DNA of 5,982 nucleotides. It comes from an uncultured Subdoligranulum sp. Lineage in GTDB: Bacteria > Bacillota_A > Clostridia > Oscillospirales > Ruminococcaceae. Location of the stretch: contig CAAGRN010000013.1 of the NCBI GenBank assembly GCA_900772715.1, positions 1 to 5,982 on the forward strand. The letters run 5' to 3'. The notes under the pieces were generated by a model that worked only from the letters and a program-made list of their open reading frames with translations, was not told where the DNA came from and did not search any database. Below, in pieces: positions 1-5,607 of this stretch (the stretch's first letter is position 1; every line of letters starts with the position of its first letter). Position numbers and translations under genes: made by a program.

Positions 1-61
1 AGCAGCTCGTCCTCACCGGGACAAAACGGCAACGCCAACCCACCGGGTAAACCGCATAAAT
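1..61. other. Left edge, nothing assignable
   Basis: Short reading frames are open on the + strand from the window edge, for example one ending at the TAA near 46-48 (…TKRQRQPTG) and one running into the repeat at 62 before a TGA. Either could be the tail of a gene lying to the left, but there is too little sequence to choose one or to recognise a protein. I see no promoter or hairpin here. Confidence 0.3.
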
Positions 62-178
62 GGCTTCCCCCTCCGGGGGAAGCTGTCACCGCAGGTTACT
101 GATGAGGGGGCAACTGCCGGACATTTCCCCCTCATCCGGCGCGCGGGGCGCGCCACCTTCCCCCAAAGGGGGAAGGCT
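62..178. repeat. Palindromic interspersed element with hairpin ends
   Basis: The left end carries GGCTTCCCCC then GGGGGAAGC, a hairpin by itself. The right end carries CCTTCCCCC, AAA, GGGGGAAGG, another hairpin. The two ends are also inverted copies of each other (the left reads GGCTTCCCCCT; the reverse complement of the right reads AGCCTTCCCCCTTT). Inside, GATGAGGGGG (101-110) is complementary to CCCCCTCATC (127-136), and a GGCGCGC-type GC palindrome follows at about 138-152. There is no room for a protein. This layout is that of a non-autonomous, MITE-like or REP-like intergenic repeat. I recall similar 'cttccccctcc…aaagggggaagg' units in Oscillospiraceae genomes, but copy number cannot be judged from one window. 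Confidence 0.7.
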
Positions 179-191
179 TTCTCGGTAACTC

Positions 192-229
192 AAAAAAAAG
201 CCGGTGCAGATGTTTCCATCTGCACCGAC
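192..229 (-). terminator. Intrinsic terminator of the large ncRNA
   Basis: On the minus strand an 11-bp perfect stem (202-212 with 217-227, core GGTGCAGATG/CATCTGCACC) is capped by a GAAA tetraloop and followed at once by eight T residues (192-199). It is a textbook rho-independent terminator and works in the minus direction only: the + strand side has no T tract. No protein gene precedes it, so it marks the 3' end of the RNA that starts near 954. Confidence 0.9.
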
Positions 230-954
230 GGTCTTACTTCTTCGGAGTCATAAGCCTCATAACCCTTATTCGTTATTTTTCGGACTGGTCACTCAAAATC
301 ATAGGAACCGCATCCTATCTGTTGCGAAGTTTTTTTAAACCCTTGGCTAATCTTACGCGTTCATGGGAGTATCCCTTTTCTGAATGGTTCGTAGTTTCGG
401 GTCTGGGTCTGATGCTGAGGGCAACCCCTCTTAACTCTTGTACATTGGAGTATCTCCTTGTTGATCAGGTGAATTTCAGGCTCCTTGGGTTCGGTGGAGT
501 GATAGCGGTCATCTCTACCAGCCTTCTTTCTCTTGATCTATGTAACACGCTGAGGTCTTTCGGTGGGCGGCCTCTGCGCTTTGCTAATCAAAAGTTGGTG
601 AACCATGCATCGCTAAATTTTCTTTTACAGGGTATGCCCTGCGGCTTTGGATGTGGTTCTTACTTTGTCAGCCAGCGCAGACCCGCCGGTGATGAATGGG
701 ATCTTTAAAGTTTGCCATCGGGTCTGAGCCTCCTTTCTTACGAATCCTGCCGGCGAGCCTTTGTTTTGTCTTTCCTGCTCTGATGCCCTCATGCTTTTGG
801 ATCGGAGTCCCTAAAGTGTTTCTGTTTGATCTTTCGATCTCAGAAAATCTTCTTTAAGCTGTCGATCGTTCCATGACCGGTCTTTGTGTGAGCTTTGGGA
901 AAGTGGCTTCACTTGGAAGTTTGTCTTCCTTATCTCCGGCTGTTTTCTTTCTGT
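193..954 (-). ncRNA. Large structured non-coding RNA, about 760 nt, family not assigned
   Basis: The interval has a minus-strand promoter, a terminator and no plausible protein. By eye I find nested long-range helices (+ strand coordinates): 929-938 with 243-254 (ten pairs, 2-nt bulge), which joins the two ends; 874-882 with 283-291 (8 of 9); 784-791 with 416-423 (8 pairs); 726-731 with 478-483 (6); 719-724 with 680-685 (6); 674-679 with 575-580 (6). Inside the last lies an arm: 662-666/591-595, 650-659/600-611 (ten pairs, 2-nt bulge), hairpin 628-632/637-641. Local hairpins include 301-306/313-318, 828-831/836-839 with a GAAA loop, 901-905/910-914 and 915-919/925-928. Read as minus-strand RNA, the unpaired stretches are rich in A and GAAA, as in folded RNAs. 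Base composition is lower in GC than the genes. Size and multibranched form recall the ornate large RNAs (ROOL, GOLLD, OLE). ROOL is my leading guess because it occurs in gut Firmicutes, but I cannot confirm this from memory of its consensus. Confidence 0.75.
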
Positions 955-960
955 GACTAT

Positions 961-989
961 ACTATACCACACCCTTAGCGGTTCGTCTA
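961..989 (-). promoter_or_regulatory. Extended -10 promoter of the large ncRNA
   Basis: Minus strand: TAGACG (984-989, 4 of 6 to the -35 consensus), 17-bp spacer, then TGG and TATAGT (961-966), so the -10 is of the extended TGn type. A second overlapping TATAGT lies 5 bp downstream (956-961) but has no matching -35. Transcription should begin near 954, just before CACAGAAAG and about 16 nt ahead of the closing helix of the RNA. Confidence 0.65.
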
Positions 990-1037
990 TTCGCAAAATT
1001 GCCAACGTTGCAAAGAAAGATTTGTACATATTACAGA

Positions 1038-1066
1038 TTGATTTGTGCATAAACCTGTGGTATACT
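1038..1066 (+). promoter_or_regulatory. Strong-looking extended -10 promoter facing right
   Basis: TTGATT (1038-1043), 17-bp spacer, TATACT (1061-1066), with TGG directly before the -10. It shares the block TGTGGTATA with the minus-strand ncRNA promoter. The predicted start near 1073 falls inside the left arm of a 10-bp inverted repeat. No gene follows on the + strand before the operon, which runs the other way, so what it transcribes is unknown: a small RNA or a promoter orphaned by repeat insertion. Confidence 0.6.
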
Positions 1067-1070
1067 GGAT

Positions 1071-1101
1071 ATGTTGGGCGCGTGTAAGCACCGCCCAACA
1101 T
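1071..1101. repeat. Perfect 10-bp inverted repeat
   Basis: ATGTTGGGCG (1071-1080) and CGCCCAACAT (1092-1101) are exact inverted copies around an 11-nt loop. It is not followed by a T tract on either strand, so it is not a simple terminator. It would form a hairpin at the very 5' end of any RNA from the promoter at 1038-1066, where it could protect that RNA from decay. It may equally be a fragment of an interspersed palindrome. Confidence 0.7.
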
Positions 1102-1163
1102 CCGCTTTACGCTAAAAAGTATTTCCCCCTTTATAAAGAGAGAATCCCTTTGTCGGGTAGTAA

Positions 1164-1296
1164 TGTAGGGCGCGTGTCTTGACCGCGCCGCACCGCTGGC
1201 TGCGCGCAGCGCATAAAATCGCGCCGAATGGCGCGTTCTCACGCTATACCGTACTATCGGCTAAGCTGCACGGAACGGTCAAGACCGTTCCCTACA
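1164..1296. repeat. MITE-like palindromic element with about 26-bp inverted ends
   Basis: The left end begins TGTAGGGCGCG and the right end, reverse-complemented, begins TGTAGGGAACG. Both continue with a GTCTTGACCG-like core, giving imperfect terminal inverted repeats of about 26 bp. Each end is also its own hairpin (GGCGCG…CGCGCC at 1169-1174/1184-1189; GGAACGGTC, AA, GACCGTTCC at 1272-1291). The middle holds CTGCGCGCAG and CGCGCC-GAAT-GGCGCG (1220-1235). There is no open frame for a transposase. A non-autonomous mobile repeat or REP/BIME-like cluster fits best; no clear target duplication is visible. Confidence 0.65.
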
Positions 1297-1343
1297 AACC
1301 TGCCGAAAGTTCGCAATTAACCCAATAAGTTTACTGCCAAACT

Positions 1344-1373
1344 AAAATCCCCTGCCTTGCCGGCAGGGGATTT
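1344..1373 (-). terminator. Terminator of the ddl-murI-ywiB-argS operon
   Basis: A perfect 12-bp stem (1345-1356 with 1362-1373, core TCCCCTGCC/GGCAGGGGA) with a 5-nt loop starts 14 bp after the argS stop on the minus strand. The following tract is short (TTTTAGTTT on the minus strand), so it is a moderately strong terminator. The position and stem strength make the call secure enough. Confidence 0.8.
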
Positions 1374-1387
1374 CTCATTCTGCGGTT

Positions 1388-3145
1388 TTACATCGTTTCG
1401 GGTACGCTGACCTTAAACATCGTCAGGATGTTATAAATCACGCTGCGCACCGCCAGGCACAGGGCAATGCGTCCCTGCTGCACGGCGCCCTCGGCGTCCA
1501 GAATGCGGCAGGAATTGTAGAAGCGGTGGAACGCCGTTGCCACATCAATGCAGAAGCGGGTGATGCGGGCGGGGTCGTACTTTTCGGCAGCGGCGACGAT
1601 CTCCGCCGGGAACGCTGCCAGCAGGCGGATCAGCGCCTGTTCGCTGGCGTCGGTCAGCACGGACGCATCCACGCCCTCCACGCCGCCGAACTTGACGCCC
1701 TCGCTCTCCAGCTTTTTCAGGATGGAGCAGATGCGGGCGTGGGCGTACTGAACGTAGTAGACGGGGTTTTCGCTGTCGTTGCGCACGGCAAGGTCGAGGT
1801 CAAAATCCAGCGTGGAGCTGCTTTCGCGCTGGTTGAAGAAGAACCGCGCGGAATCGATCGGCACCTCATCCAGCAGGTCGGTCAGGGTGATTGCCTTGCC
1901 GGTGCGCTTGCTCATGCGCACGGGCTTGCCGTCGCGCATCAGGTTGACCATCTGCATCAGCACAATGTCCAGACGGTCGCCGTTCAGACCGATGGCGTCC
2001 ATCGCGCCCTTCATACGGGCAACGTGACCGTGGTGGTCGGCGCCCCAGACGTCGATGGACTTGTCAAAGCCGCGCACGGCGAGCTTGTTGTAGTGGTAGG
2101 CGATGTCGGCGGCAAAGTAGGTGGGGATGCCGTTGGCGCGGACAAGCACCTCGTCCTTGGCTTCCTCCTCGCTGCCGTCGTCGGTCTTTTTCTTGTTGGC
2201 AACGCCGTACTTGGCGGCATACTGGGCACTGCGGTACATAATAGCGCCGTCCTCGGCTTTGTAGCAGGCACCGATCTCCAGCAGCTTATCCACCACAGCC
2301 TTGACCGCGCCGGAATTGTGCAGGTCGCTCTCGTGGAACCAGACGTCATACTGAATGCGGTACTTGCCCAGATCGCGCTGCAGACCGGCGATGTTCTTGG
2401 GCAGAGCGTCGGCAACAATCGCCTTTTTCAGCTCCTCGAAATCCTTTTCGACGTAGGCATCGCCGTGGACCTCGGCAAATTCCTTGGCGCGCTGCACAAT
2501 GTCAGCGCCCTGATAGCACTCGGCGGGCAGCGGGCAGGCGTCCTCGCCCTTGTAAAGCTGCAGGTAGCGGATGGCAAGGCTCTTGCCGAATTTTTCAATT
2601 TGGTTGCCGGCATCGTTGATGTAGAACTCGCGGGTCACATCATAGCCCGCCCAGTCCAGACACGCCGCCACGCCGTCACCCAAGGCACCGCCGCGGGCGT
2701 TGCCCATATGCATCGGTCCGGTGGGGTTGGCGGAAACAAATTCCACATTGTATTTTTTGCCCTTGCCGGCATCGGTGCGCCCGTACTCGGCATCCGCCAC
2801 GGCGGCACGCACGACATCGGTGAACCACTCCTGCCCTAAGAACAGGTTGATAAAGCCGGGACCTGCGATCTCGGCGCGGGCAAACAGGCTGCCCTCCAGA
2901 TTCAGCTTGGCGGTGATCGCCTCGGCGATCTGGCGGGGTGCCTTGCGGAAGGTGCGGGCGCCCGCCATCGCAATGTTAGACGCAACATCGCCGTTTTTCA
3001 CGTCCGCCGGGATCTCCACAATAAAGTCCGGCAGGGCAGCCTCGGGCAGAGTGCCGTCCGCCACAGCGGCACCGACCGCCTGCACCAACAGGTTGCGGGC
3101 GGCATCCAGAGCGGCCTGGCGGGGGTTGTAGTTTTTGTATTCCAT
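1388..3145 (-). CDS. argS: Arginine--tRNA ligase (ArgRS, class I)
   Basis: Charges tRNA(Arg) with arginine in the cytosol, using ATP. The protein is 585 aa, normal for the family. Order: N-terminal tRNA-binding Add-1 domain (about 1-110); Rossmann catalytic core with EFVSANPTGPMHMGN (135-149, the HIGH motif written HMGN), the GADHHGHV block (368-375) and MSKRTG (411-416, the KMSKS loop); then the helical DALR anticodon-binding domain from about 460, with YVQYAHAR (464-471), to a C-terminal VPETM. The ATG at 3145 is chosen because AAGGAG lies 9 nt before it and the family's N-terminus aligns there; the frame stays open 44 codons further upstream without family-like sequence and partly overlaps the previous gene. 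Odd point: a Lys- and Glu-rich stretch at 317-332 inside the core. It is the last gene of the operon, 61 bp after the ywiB-like gene, matching the ywiB-argS pair of Bacillus. Confidence 0.97.
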   Translation of the reverse strand: MEYKNYNPRQAALDAARNLLVQAVGAAVADGTLPEAALPDFIVEIPADVKNGDVASNIAMAGARTFRKAPRQIAEAITAKLNLEGSLFARAEIAGPGFINLFLGQEWFTDVVRAAVADAEYGRTDAGKGKKYNVEFVSANPTGPMHMGNARGGALGDGVAACLDWAGYDVTREFYINDAGNQIEKFGKSLAIRYLQLYKGEDACPLPAECYQGADIVQRAKEFAEVHGDAYVEKDFEELKKAIVADALPKNIAGLQRDLGKYRIQYDVWFHESDLHNSGAVKAVVDKLLEIGACYKAEDGAIMYRSAQYAAKYGVANKKKTDDGSEEEAKDEVLVRANGIPTYFAADIAYHYNKLAVRGFDKSIDVWGADHHGHVARMKGAMDAIGLNGDRLDIVLMQMVNLMRDGKPVRMSKRTGKAITLTDLLDEVPIDSARFFFNQRESSSTLDFDLDLAVRNDSENPVYYVQYAHARICSILKKLESEGVKFGGVEGVDASVLTDASEQALIRLLAAFPAEIVAAAEKYDPARITRFCIDVATAFHRFYNSCRILDAEGAVQQGRIALCLAVRSVIYNILTMFKVSVPETM

Positions 3146-3154
3146 AATTGCAAG

Positions 3155-3160
3155 CTCCTT
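3155..3160 (-). promoter_or_regulatory. Ribosome binding site that fixes the argS start
   Basis: Minus-strand AAGGAG, 9 nt before the ATG at 3145. It supports the 585-aa ArgRS over the longer 629-codon frame. A small GCCGC-AAC-GCGGC hairpin (3173-3185) lies just upstream in the 61-bp gap. Confidence 0.8.
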
Positions 3161-3206
3161 TTCAGGGTTCGTGCCGCGTTGCGGCGTTTTGTACAGATTG
3201 TAGTAT

Positions 3207-3650
3207 TTACTCGGCGTTTTCGGGCAGGGGTTCCACCGCAATATCCACAAGGTTGCGGCTGATAAAGTTTTCGGCACCGGAATCCAGCGTGTAGCTGAAC
3301 TGCAGCCGTCCCCCCTGCTCGGTCAGGGCGTGTTCGATAGCATCCGCCGCCACACCCAAGCTGACCGCGCCGTAGCCGGTTTCGTAGTGGCAAAGGTGGC
3401 GGGTGCCTTTTTCGATGATGAGCTGGCTGTGGTTTTTGCCGAACCGCGTCATCGACACCCGGCGGGCGTCCTCCGCCACCTTGACGGTGGTGGTGCAGCC
3501 CGCGTAGCCGGTGGTTTCGGTTTCTTTATAAACGATGTAGTAGGCGTTTTCCTTGTGTACCAGATTGCCGCGGGTCATCAGCTCCACGGTGTCGCTGTCG
3601 CCCCGCTGCTCCATGGTGCCTTTGATGGTGATAAGAAATTTTTCGTCCAT
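3207..3650 (-). CDS. YwiB-like DUF1934 family protein
   Basis: A 147-aa protein with no signal peptide or membrane segment. It begins MDEKFLITIKGTMEQRGDSD and alternates short beta strands (FLITIKGT, NAYYIVYKE, TTTVKVAE, VSMTRFG, SQLIIEKG, LQFSYTL) with turns, as expected for the DUF1934/YwiB family, a calycin-like beta-barrel of about 140-150 aa found in Firmicutes. The pieces ELMTRGNLVHKENAYYIVYKE and RFGKNHSQLIIEKGTRHLCHYET look typical for it. The biochemical role is unknown to me. It starts 17 bp after murI and ends 61 bp before argS; in Bacillus subtilis ywiB also precedes argS, so the neighbourhood supports the call. The ribosome site (GAGGCG, 9 nt before the ATG) is weak, so translation may partly depend on murI. 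Confidence 0.85.
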   Translation of the reverse strand: MDEKFLITIKGTMEQRGDSDTVELMTRGNLVHKENAYYIVYKETETTGYAGCTTTVKVAEDARRVSMTRFGKNHSQLIIEKGTRHLCHYETGYGAVSLGVAADAIEHALTEQGGRLQFSYTLDSGAENFISRNLVDIAVEPLPENAE

Positions 3651-3667
3651 GTGGTATCGCCTCGCTT

Positions 3668-4492
3668 TTAATAGGACTCAATGGCGATGCGCTCCACCGG
3701 CACGTCGCCGCTGCCGGCGTACTCGCCCAAAAACATCCGCGCCTGACGGGCGAATTCATACGGTACATCGCTGACAAAAAACTGCGCGCTGCCGCCGGTT
3801 TTGCGCCCGTTCAGCAGCCCCAGATCGTCCAGCGCCGCCGCCGTGGCCTGCGCCGTGACCTTGCCGGAGTCGATCAGCGTGACCGCATCGCCCATAAAGT
3901 CGCCGATCATCCGCTTGATCAGCGGGTAGTGGGTGCAGCCCAAAATCAGCGTATCTACGTTGTTATCTCGCAGTTCTTGGAGATATTCGGCAATGACAAG
4001 CTTTGTCACGGGGTTGCCGGCATCGACATAGCCGTTTTCGACCAGCGGCACAAACAGCGGGCAGGCACGGGCAAAAATTTCGGCGTCGGGGCAGATGTCC
4101 CGGATGACCGCCGCGTAGGAGCCGCTGCGCACGGTGGCTGCCGTGCCGATGATGCCGATCTTGCCGTTGCGGGTCGCCTGCACGGCGGCGCGGGCGGTAG
4201 CACCCACCACGCCGGTGTAGGGTACGGGCAGGCGGGCGGCTTCCTCCGGCGGGTAGGTGGAGGACACGGTGCCGCAGGCTGCCAGCACAAACTTGACGTC
4301 GCGGCTGAGCAAAAAGCGGATGTCCTGCCGCGCGTACTGCACAATGACATCCCGCCCGCGCGAGCCGTAGGGTACGCGCCCGGTGTCCCCGAAATAGACG
4401 ATATCCTCGCCCGGCAAAACCCGGCGCAGCTGGCGCACGGCGGTCAGCCCGCCAAGACCGCTGTCAAATACGCCGATGGGTCGTGTATCCAT
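3668..4492 (-). CDS. murI: Glutamate racemase
   Basis: Interconverts L- and D-glutamate without cofactor in the cytosol, giving D-Glu for peptidoglycan. The protein is 274 aa, usual length. It has the N-terminal PIGVFDSGLGGLT motif with Asp10-Ser11, YFGDTGRVPYGSR (33-45), the first catalytic Cys73 in AACGTVSS, ACPLFVPLVENG (143-154) with Glu152, and the second catalytic Cys186 in LILGCTHYPLI with His188. The two-cysteine, two-fold layout of the Asp/Glu racemase family is complete. Odd point: the usual Cys-Asn-Thr at the first cysteine reads Cys-Gly-Thr. I take the ATG at 4492, which shares its A with the ddl stop (TGATG) and has AAGGGGG about 8 nt upstream; a TTG one codon earlier is possible but less likely. 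The overlap suggests translational coupling to ddl. Confidence 0.95.
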   Translation of the reverse strand: MDTRPIGVFDSGLGGLTAVRQLRRVLPGEDIVYFGDTGRVPYGSRGRDVIVQYARQDIRFLLSRDVKFVLAACGTVSSTYPPEEAARLPVPYTGVVGATARAAVQATRNGKIGIIGTAATVRSGSYAAVIRDICPDAEIFARACPLFVPLVENGYVDAGNPVTKLVIAEYLQELRDNNVDTLILGCTHYPLIKRMIGDFMGDAVTLIDSGKVTAQATAAALDDLGLLNGRKTGGSAQFFVSDVPYEFARQARMFLGEYAGSGDVPVERIAIESY

Positions 4493-5607
4493 CAATAAGC
4501 CCCCTTGCGGCGGTGTACCGCCAACTGCAGCAGCTTGTCGACCAGCTCGTCAAAGCCGACGCCGATGCTTTCCATCAATTTGGGATACATACTGATGGCG
4601 GTAAAGCCCGGCAGGGTGTTCAGCTCGTTGCACAGCACGCGCCCGGTGCCGCGCTCGACAAAGAAGTCGCAGCGCGAAAGTCCCGCGCAGCCCAAGGCAA
4701 GGTAGGCGCGGCGGGCTTCGGCGCGGACTTCGTCCAGCTTTTCCTCGCTGAGATGCGCGGGGATGACGGTCTGCGACACGCCATTTTTGTACTTATCATC
4801 GTAGGTATAGAACTCTGCGCCCGCCAGAATTTCGCCGGGGCGGGTGGTTTCGACGCGGGCGGGGTCGTCGGGGTTGCCGATGGCGGCGCACTCGACCTCC
4901 TGCCCGTCGATGAATTCCTCAAACACGACCTTGTCGTCCTCGTTCAGGGCGACCAGCACCGCCTTTTGCAGCAGGGCGCGGTCGGTTGCCTTGGTGATGC
5001 CCACGCTGGAACCGGCGTTGGCGGGCTTGACAAAGATGGGATAGCCCAGCTTTGCCTCGACGGCGTCCAGCACCACGGGACCGTTCAGCTCCAGGTCGGC
5101 GCGGTTGGCAGCCACCCACTTGCAGTGGGGTACGCCCGCGGCGTCCATCTGAGCATTGGCAACGGCTTTGTCCATGCAGACGGCGCTTGCCAGCACGCCG
5201 CAGCCCACATAGGGGATGCGCGCCAGCTCGAACAGACCCTGAATGGTGCCGTCCTCGCCGTTTTTGCCGTGCAGCACGGGGGCGCAGATGTCGATGGGCA
5301 GCAGCTCCGCCTTGCCGTCCTTCAGCAGCCACAGACCGTGGTCCTTGCGGTCGGGGCTGAGCAGGCAGGGTACGCAGTCGGGGCTTTGCTCCCAGCTGCC
5401 GTCCGCCATAGCTTCGGGCGTCAGGGTCGGACACGCCAGCCAGCGACCGTTTTTGGTGATACCCACGCAGGTGACGTCGTATTTGTCGGCACAGGGGCTT
5501 TTTTGCAGGGTGCGCAGCCAGGCGGAGGCGGAAACACAGCTGACCTCATGCTCGCTGGAAACGCCGCCGAAAAACAGCGCCACGCGCTGCTTGGATGGTT
5601 TGTTCAT
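4492..5607 (-). CDS. ddl: D-alanine--D-alanine ligase
   Basis: Joins two D-Ala with ATP to make the dipeptide that MurF adds to the peptidoglycan precursor. The protein is 371 aa, in the upper range for Ddl. Order: N-terminal domain with LFFGGVSSEHEVS (11-23) and HGKNGEDGTIQG (113-124); central ATP-grasp part with FVKPANAGSSVGI (192-204) and EEFIDGQEVEC (230-240); C-terminal part with RCDFF (312-316) and NELNTLPGFT (327-336), holding the Mg-binding acidic and Asn residues. The omega-loop reads YDDKYKNG with Lys272-Tyr273, the pair expected in D-Ala-D-Ala enzymes rather than the His of VanA-type D-Ala-D-Lac ligases. The ATG has GGGAG 9 nt upstream and a promoter within 60 bp. It is the first gene of the operon and overlaps murI by one base. 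Confidence 0.97.
   Translation of the reverse strand: MNKPSKQRVALFFGGVSSEHEVSCVSASAWLRTLQKSPCADKYDVTCVGITKNGRWLACPTLTPEAMADGSWEQSPDCVPCLLSPDRKDHGLWLLKDGKAELLPIDICAPVLHGKNGEDGTIQGLFELARIPYVGCGVLASAVCMDKAVANAQMDAAGVPHCKWVAANRADLELNGPVVLDAVEAKLGYPIFVKPANAGSSVGITKATDRALLQKAVLVALNEDDKVVFEEFIDGQEVECAAIGNPDDPARVETTRPGEILAGAEFYTYDDKYKNGVSQTVIPAHLSEEKLDEVRAEARRAYLALGCAGLSRCDFFVERGTGRVLCNELNTLPGFTAISMYPKLMESIGVGFDELVDKLLQLAVHRRKGAY

Larger units (their letters stand above)
990..1163. other. Divergent intergenic stretch without a gene
   Basis: No credible coding region lies here. Features between the two back-to-back promoters are an 8-bp perfect palindrome CAACGTTG (1003-1010) and two near-identical decamers, TTTGTACATA (1021-1030) and TTTGTGCATA (1042-1051), exactly 21 bp apart. 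The second decamer sits across the -35 and spacer of the + strand promoter, so both could be protein-binding sites. From 1102 to 1163 I see only AT-rich sequence with no clear ribosome site or start. Confidence 0.5.

Noticed and set aside
322..708. 128-codon + strand open frame
   Set aside because: It starts with TTG without a ribosome site, has no recognisable protein character, and lies wholly antisense to the folded RNA; low stop density in T-rich antisense sequence explains it.
193..954. RNase P RNA, tmRNA, 6S RNA, or a group I/II intron
   Set aside because: I do not see the RNase P GAGGAAAGTCC core, a tRNA-like end with a GGTTC loop for tmRNA, the simple 6S rod, or a group II domain V hairpin and reverse transcriptase.
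193..954. The structured RNA being on the + strand
   Set aside because: A few mismatches would be G-U on the + strand (for example in 493-499/513-519), but the T tract, GAAA loops, A-rich unpaired segments and the promoter all favour the minus strand.
884..1087. 67-codon + strand open frame with a hydrophobic stretch
   Set aside because: No ribosome site; it reads antisense through the ncRNA 5' hairpins and both promoter regions and ends in an inverted repeat.
811..1242. 143-codon minus-strand open frame
   Set aside because: It runs through the palindromic repeat, both promoters and the 5' part of the ncRNA, has no ribosome site and no family-like sequence.
1526..2839. 437-codon + strand open frame
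   Set aside because: Antisense shadow of argS in GC-rich codons; low-complexity Val/Gly/Ala/His composition and no family resemblance.
3146..3277. 44-codon N-terminal extension of ArgRS
   Set aside because: The ATG at 3145 has AAGGAG at correct spacing and matches the usual N-terminus; the extension overlaps the DUF1934 gene and is not family-like.
4493..4495. TTG start for murI one codon upstream
   Set aside because: The ATG at 4492 in the TGATG overlap with the ddl stop is the more usual start and is served by the same AAGGGGG site.
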